Source of the DNA: an uncultured Oscillibacter sp.
GTDB taxonomy: Bacteria; Bacillota; Clostridia; Oscillospirales; Oscillospiraceae
Direction of reading: 5' to 3'
Assembly: GCA_910576845.1 (NCBI GenBank)
Contig: CAJTJA010000096.1
Span: forward strand, 1 to 6,011
Length of the DNA stretch: 6,011 nucleotides
The notes under the pieces were generated by a model that searched no databases, was not told the DNA's origin, and was given only the letters and a program-made list of their open reading frames with translations. Positions 4,872-6,011 of this stretch are shown here, piece by piece (position 1 is the first letter of the stretch; every line of letters begins with the position of its first letter). The translations under genes and the position numbers were made by a program.

Positions 4872-4928
4872 GCTCGGACAGCACCGCCTTTCGGCTCGGA
4901 CAGCACCGCCTTTCGGCGGCGCTGTCCG
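4872..4928. repeat. Perfect 22-bp tandem duplication with a shared complementary arm
   Basis: The 22-bp unit GCTCGGACAGCACCGCCTTT(CG) occurs twice without gap or mismatch (4872-4893, 4894-4915). It is followed by GGCGGCGCTGTCCG (4915-4928), the complement of CGGACAGCACCGCC inside each unit apart from one mismatch. The 3' arm can therefore pair with either copy. On the minus strand the near hairpin has a GAAA tetraloop. The pattern suggests replication slippage at a hairpin. Confidence 0.75.
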
Positions 4929-4984
4929 CTGTAGTGCTGCTGGGTAGATGATTCCTTTTTTAACGGCGCTTTTTTCACAAAAGT

Positions 4985-5009
4985 AATGCGTCTCACCGTG
5001 AGACACATT
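4985..5009. repeat. Palindrome copy 3 at the broken end of repA
   Basis: AATGCGTCTCAC (4985-4996) pairs with GTGAGACACATT (4998-5009) around a central C, with one arm mismatch. It lies about 35 bp beyond the last recognisable repA sequence, close to the truncation point. Core and flanks (GTAATGCGTCTCA) match copy 2. Confidence 0.75.
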
Positions 5010-5042
5010 TCCCCAACATCGTGCTGAACAGTGGAAGGACTG

Positions 5043-5213
5043 TAAATGCTCATAACACATACTATTTTCTCTGGGTTCCTCTCTTAACTCGTATCTATCC
5101 ATCACCGTTTGTTTTGTGCTGGGGGTAGGGGGATAGATGGATTGATTAGTATGGATAAAATCAGTTTGGTTTTTATCAGTATAATTTGGGTTTGCTCTTG
5201 AAACCTCAAGACG
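5043..5213 (-). pseudogene. Out-of-frame C-terminal remnant of repA
   Basis: In the frame shifted relative to the repA reading frame, the minus strand stays open. It reads LEVSRANPNYTDKNQTDF, then SIYPPTPST, then VMDRYELREEPREN and CYEHL. This is the composition of RepA_N-type linkers and of the start of their C-terminal domain (N/T/D-rich linker, P-rich stretch, then a DRY...REN...YE helix). In an intact gene it would continue the RepA protein. After CYEHL the similarity stops and palindromes begin, so most of the C-terminal domain is missing. The frame's apparent start, overlapping the repA stop (TGATG), has no ribosome binding site. Confidence 0.6.
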
Positions 5214-5689
5214 TCGATTTTCCCGACGCCTTGAAGTCGATTTTTCCGACCTCTGGACGTCGGAAAATCAGCCGGTGAAGTAGGCGTGGCAGGGCCTTGG
5301 CCGGGTGCCTCTGTATTTTCCTGCACAGTAATCCGCTTGACAAAAATCCTGTCTGGCTTGCCCTGACCCTGTTTGACGCGCTCAATCAGGCCGATGCCCT
5401 TGCTGGTGTCCAGTTCTGCCAATAACCGCATGGCCTTGTTTCGCCCGCAGCCTATGGCTTTGCAAACCTCGTTTACAGTGAAGTAAATATAAACCCGCCC
5501 GGTGTTGTCGCGCCAGCCATTTTTTGCGGACAGGCTCATGCGGTTTAGCAGCATACCATATAACAACTTGGCATCTGCGGACAGGGGCTTAAAGCGGGGA
5601 TGGGTGATAAGCTGGCGGGGGATGCGGAAGTGTGAAAACCGTATTTCTTCATCGCCGCAATAATAGTCTGATAAAGTTACGCTCGGCAT
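5102..5689 (-). CDS. Replication initiator protein A (RepA_N domain), frameshifted and truncated
   Basis: This 195-residue frame begins with an intact RepA_N domain, the DNA-binding initiator domain of plasmids and integrative elements of Bacillota. Key parts are FRIPRQLI (20-27), LSADAKLLYGMLLNRMSLSA (36-55), KNGWRDNTGRVYIYFTVNEV (56-75), the recognition helix CGRNKAMRLLAEL (81-93), and GLIERVKQGQGKPDRIFVKR (99-118). A linker follows, but the last ~45 residues (LRFQEQTQIILIKTK onward) are unlike the family. The expected linker instead lies in another frame (see 5043-5213), so a frameshift near 5210-5255 is inferred. Full-length relatives are clearly longer. The start at 5689 is fixed by AAGGAG (5698-5703) 8 nt upstream; the longer frame to 5797 would run through a terminator hairpin. 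The initiator is probably non-functional or reduced to DNA binding. Confidence 0.85.
   Translation of the reverse strand: MPSVTLSDYYCGDEEIRFSHFRIPRQLITHPRFKPLSADAKLLYGMLLNRMSLSAKNGWRDNTGRVYIYFTVNEVCKAIGCGRNKAMRLLAELDTSKGIGLIERVKQGQGKPDRIFVKRITVQENTEAPGQGPATPTSPADFPTSRGRKNRLQGVGKIDVLRFQEQTQIILIKTKLILSILINPSIPLPPAQNKR
5213..5269. repeat. Iteron-like repeats inside repA, candidate replication origin
   Basis: GTCGATTTTCCCGAC (5213-5227) and GTCGATTTTTCCGAC (5236-5250) differ at one base, are 23 bp apart start to start, and are each imperfect palindromes. A third partial copy in inverted orientation, GTCGGAAAATC, is at 5259-5269. RepA_N replicons commonly carry their origin inside repA, in the linker-coding part, which is where these lie. 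The repeats also make all three frames read similar R/S/K/G-rich peptides, which could explain how the frameshift arose. Confidence 0.5.
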
Positions 5690-5713
5690 CGATTGCTCTC
5701 CTTTCCAAGAATG

Positions 5714-5755
5714 AAAAAAGCACGATTGACGTTGATTGTCAAATCGTGCTTTTTT
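5714..5755. terminator. Strong bidirectional terminator hairpin in the repA leader
   Basis: AAAAAAGCACGATTGAC (5714-5730) pairs with 5738-5755, a 17-bp stem with one bulged A and a 7-nt loop, flanked by A6 and T6. It works in both directions on paper. On the minus strand the U6 ends about 10 nt before the repA ribosome binding site, so transcripts from upstream would stop just before repA unless read-through is allowed. Confidence 0.75.
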
Positions 5756-5848
5756 CTGCCTGTTTGATTTTGTCACAAAGGTTCCTATTTTCGGCAACTG
5801 CCTTATTATATGTTGTTTTTGGTCTTGTCCTTTATGCGTACTGACCTT

Positions 5849-5876
5849 AAGGACAGGAATTGGTGTTCCTGCCCTT
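5849..5876. repeat. Stem-loop between tRNA-Pro and repA
   Basis: AAGGACAGGAA (5849-5859) pairs with TTCCTGCCCTT (5866-5876), 10 of 11 positions, with a 6-nt loop. No U-run follows on either strand. Apart from this, the terminator hairpins and a lone TATAAT on the minus strand (5805-5810, no fitting -35), nothing else is recognised between the tRNA and repA. Confidence 0.4.
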
Positions 5877-5903
5877 GGCTGTCAAAGTATGTTCATGATA
5901 GAA

Positions 5904-5955
5904 ATGATAAATCCGAACACGTCCCCCACTTGGAGGACAGCGTTCGGATTATCAT
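5904..5955 (-). terminator. Terminator hairpin of the tRNA-Pro gene
   Basis: ATGATAA(A)TCCGAAC (5904-5918) pairs with GTTCGGATTATCAT (5942-5955), a 14-bp stem with one bulge. Part of the loop pairs further (GTCC/GGAC). It begins 5 nt after the tRNA 3' end on the minus strand and is followed by a T-rich tract (TTTCTATC). Confidence 0.65.
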
Positions 5956-5959
5956 GAGT

Positions 5960-6011
<52 letters not shown>

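Noticed and set aside
4135..5009. CRISPR array from the three palindromes
   Set aside because: There are only three copies at unequal spacing (about 640 and 212 bp), with genes between them and no spacer-like units.
4854..5105. 83-codon minus-strand frame starting at the repA stop
   Set aside because: Its first part is the out-of-frame repA remnant, and the rest runs through palindromes and the 22-bp duplication. Its overlapping start lacks a ribosome binding site.

Overview
The window looks like a chromosome segment of a Bacillota species, most likely a gut-type Clostridia. The evidence is strong AGGAG-type ribosome binding sites, TTGACA/TATAAT promoters, DUF24/HxlR regulators, a Bacillota/Clostridia-type RepA_N initiator and MobC, and a CCA-encoding tRNA-Pro. 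The genus cannot be fixed from the sequence alone. Base composition is mixed. The oxidoreductase gene and the structured region near 4.3 kb are GC-rich, while the intergenic regions are AT-richer.

Layout from left to right. (1) Positions 1-119 hold the last 38 codons of an HxlR regulator on the plus strand. A hairpin-dense non-coding stretch (about 120-415) follows and may be the remnant of a small insertion element. (2) Positions 433-3471 carry four minus-strand genes. In transcription order these are an NAD(P)H-binding oxidoreductase, a zinc-type macrodomain protein-ADP-ribose hydrolase, a macrodomain-linked class M sirtuin (SirTM), and a DUF1349 protein with its own consensus promoter. The macrodomain and SirTM genes overlap and form the core reversible ADP-ribosylation pair: SirTM adds ADP-ribose and the macrodomain removes it. 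The lipoyl carrier (GcvH-L) and lipoate ligase (LplA2) that accompany this pair in Staphylococcus and Streptococcus are absent here. (3) A second HxlR gene, with the redox-type N-terminal cysteine, is divergent from the oxidoreductase. The intervening 290 bp holds two promoters, a 12-bp palindrome and two tandem dyads. This suggests a redox or electrophile-sensing circuit.

(4) From about 4100 to 5700 lies a decayed mobile element: a replication initiator gene (RepA_N domain) that is frameshifted and cut short, and a small intact mobC. No relaxase gene follows mobC. Instead there is a nested inverted repeat of about 150 bp. Three copies of a near-perfect palindrome (arm TGCGTCTCAC) sit around mobC. 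(5) At the right edge, a tRNA-Pro(UGG) on the minus strand is truncated by the window end and followed by its own hairpin terminator. The mobile remnant therefore sits just downstream of a tRNA gene, a common integration neighbourhood.

The most interesting items are the SirTM/macrodomain pair without a lipoyl carrier, the unusual D-A-D-N in place of N-A-A-N in the macrodomain, the divergent HxlR control region, and the palindrome family plus giant inverted repeat around mobC.
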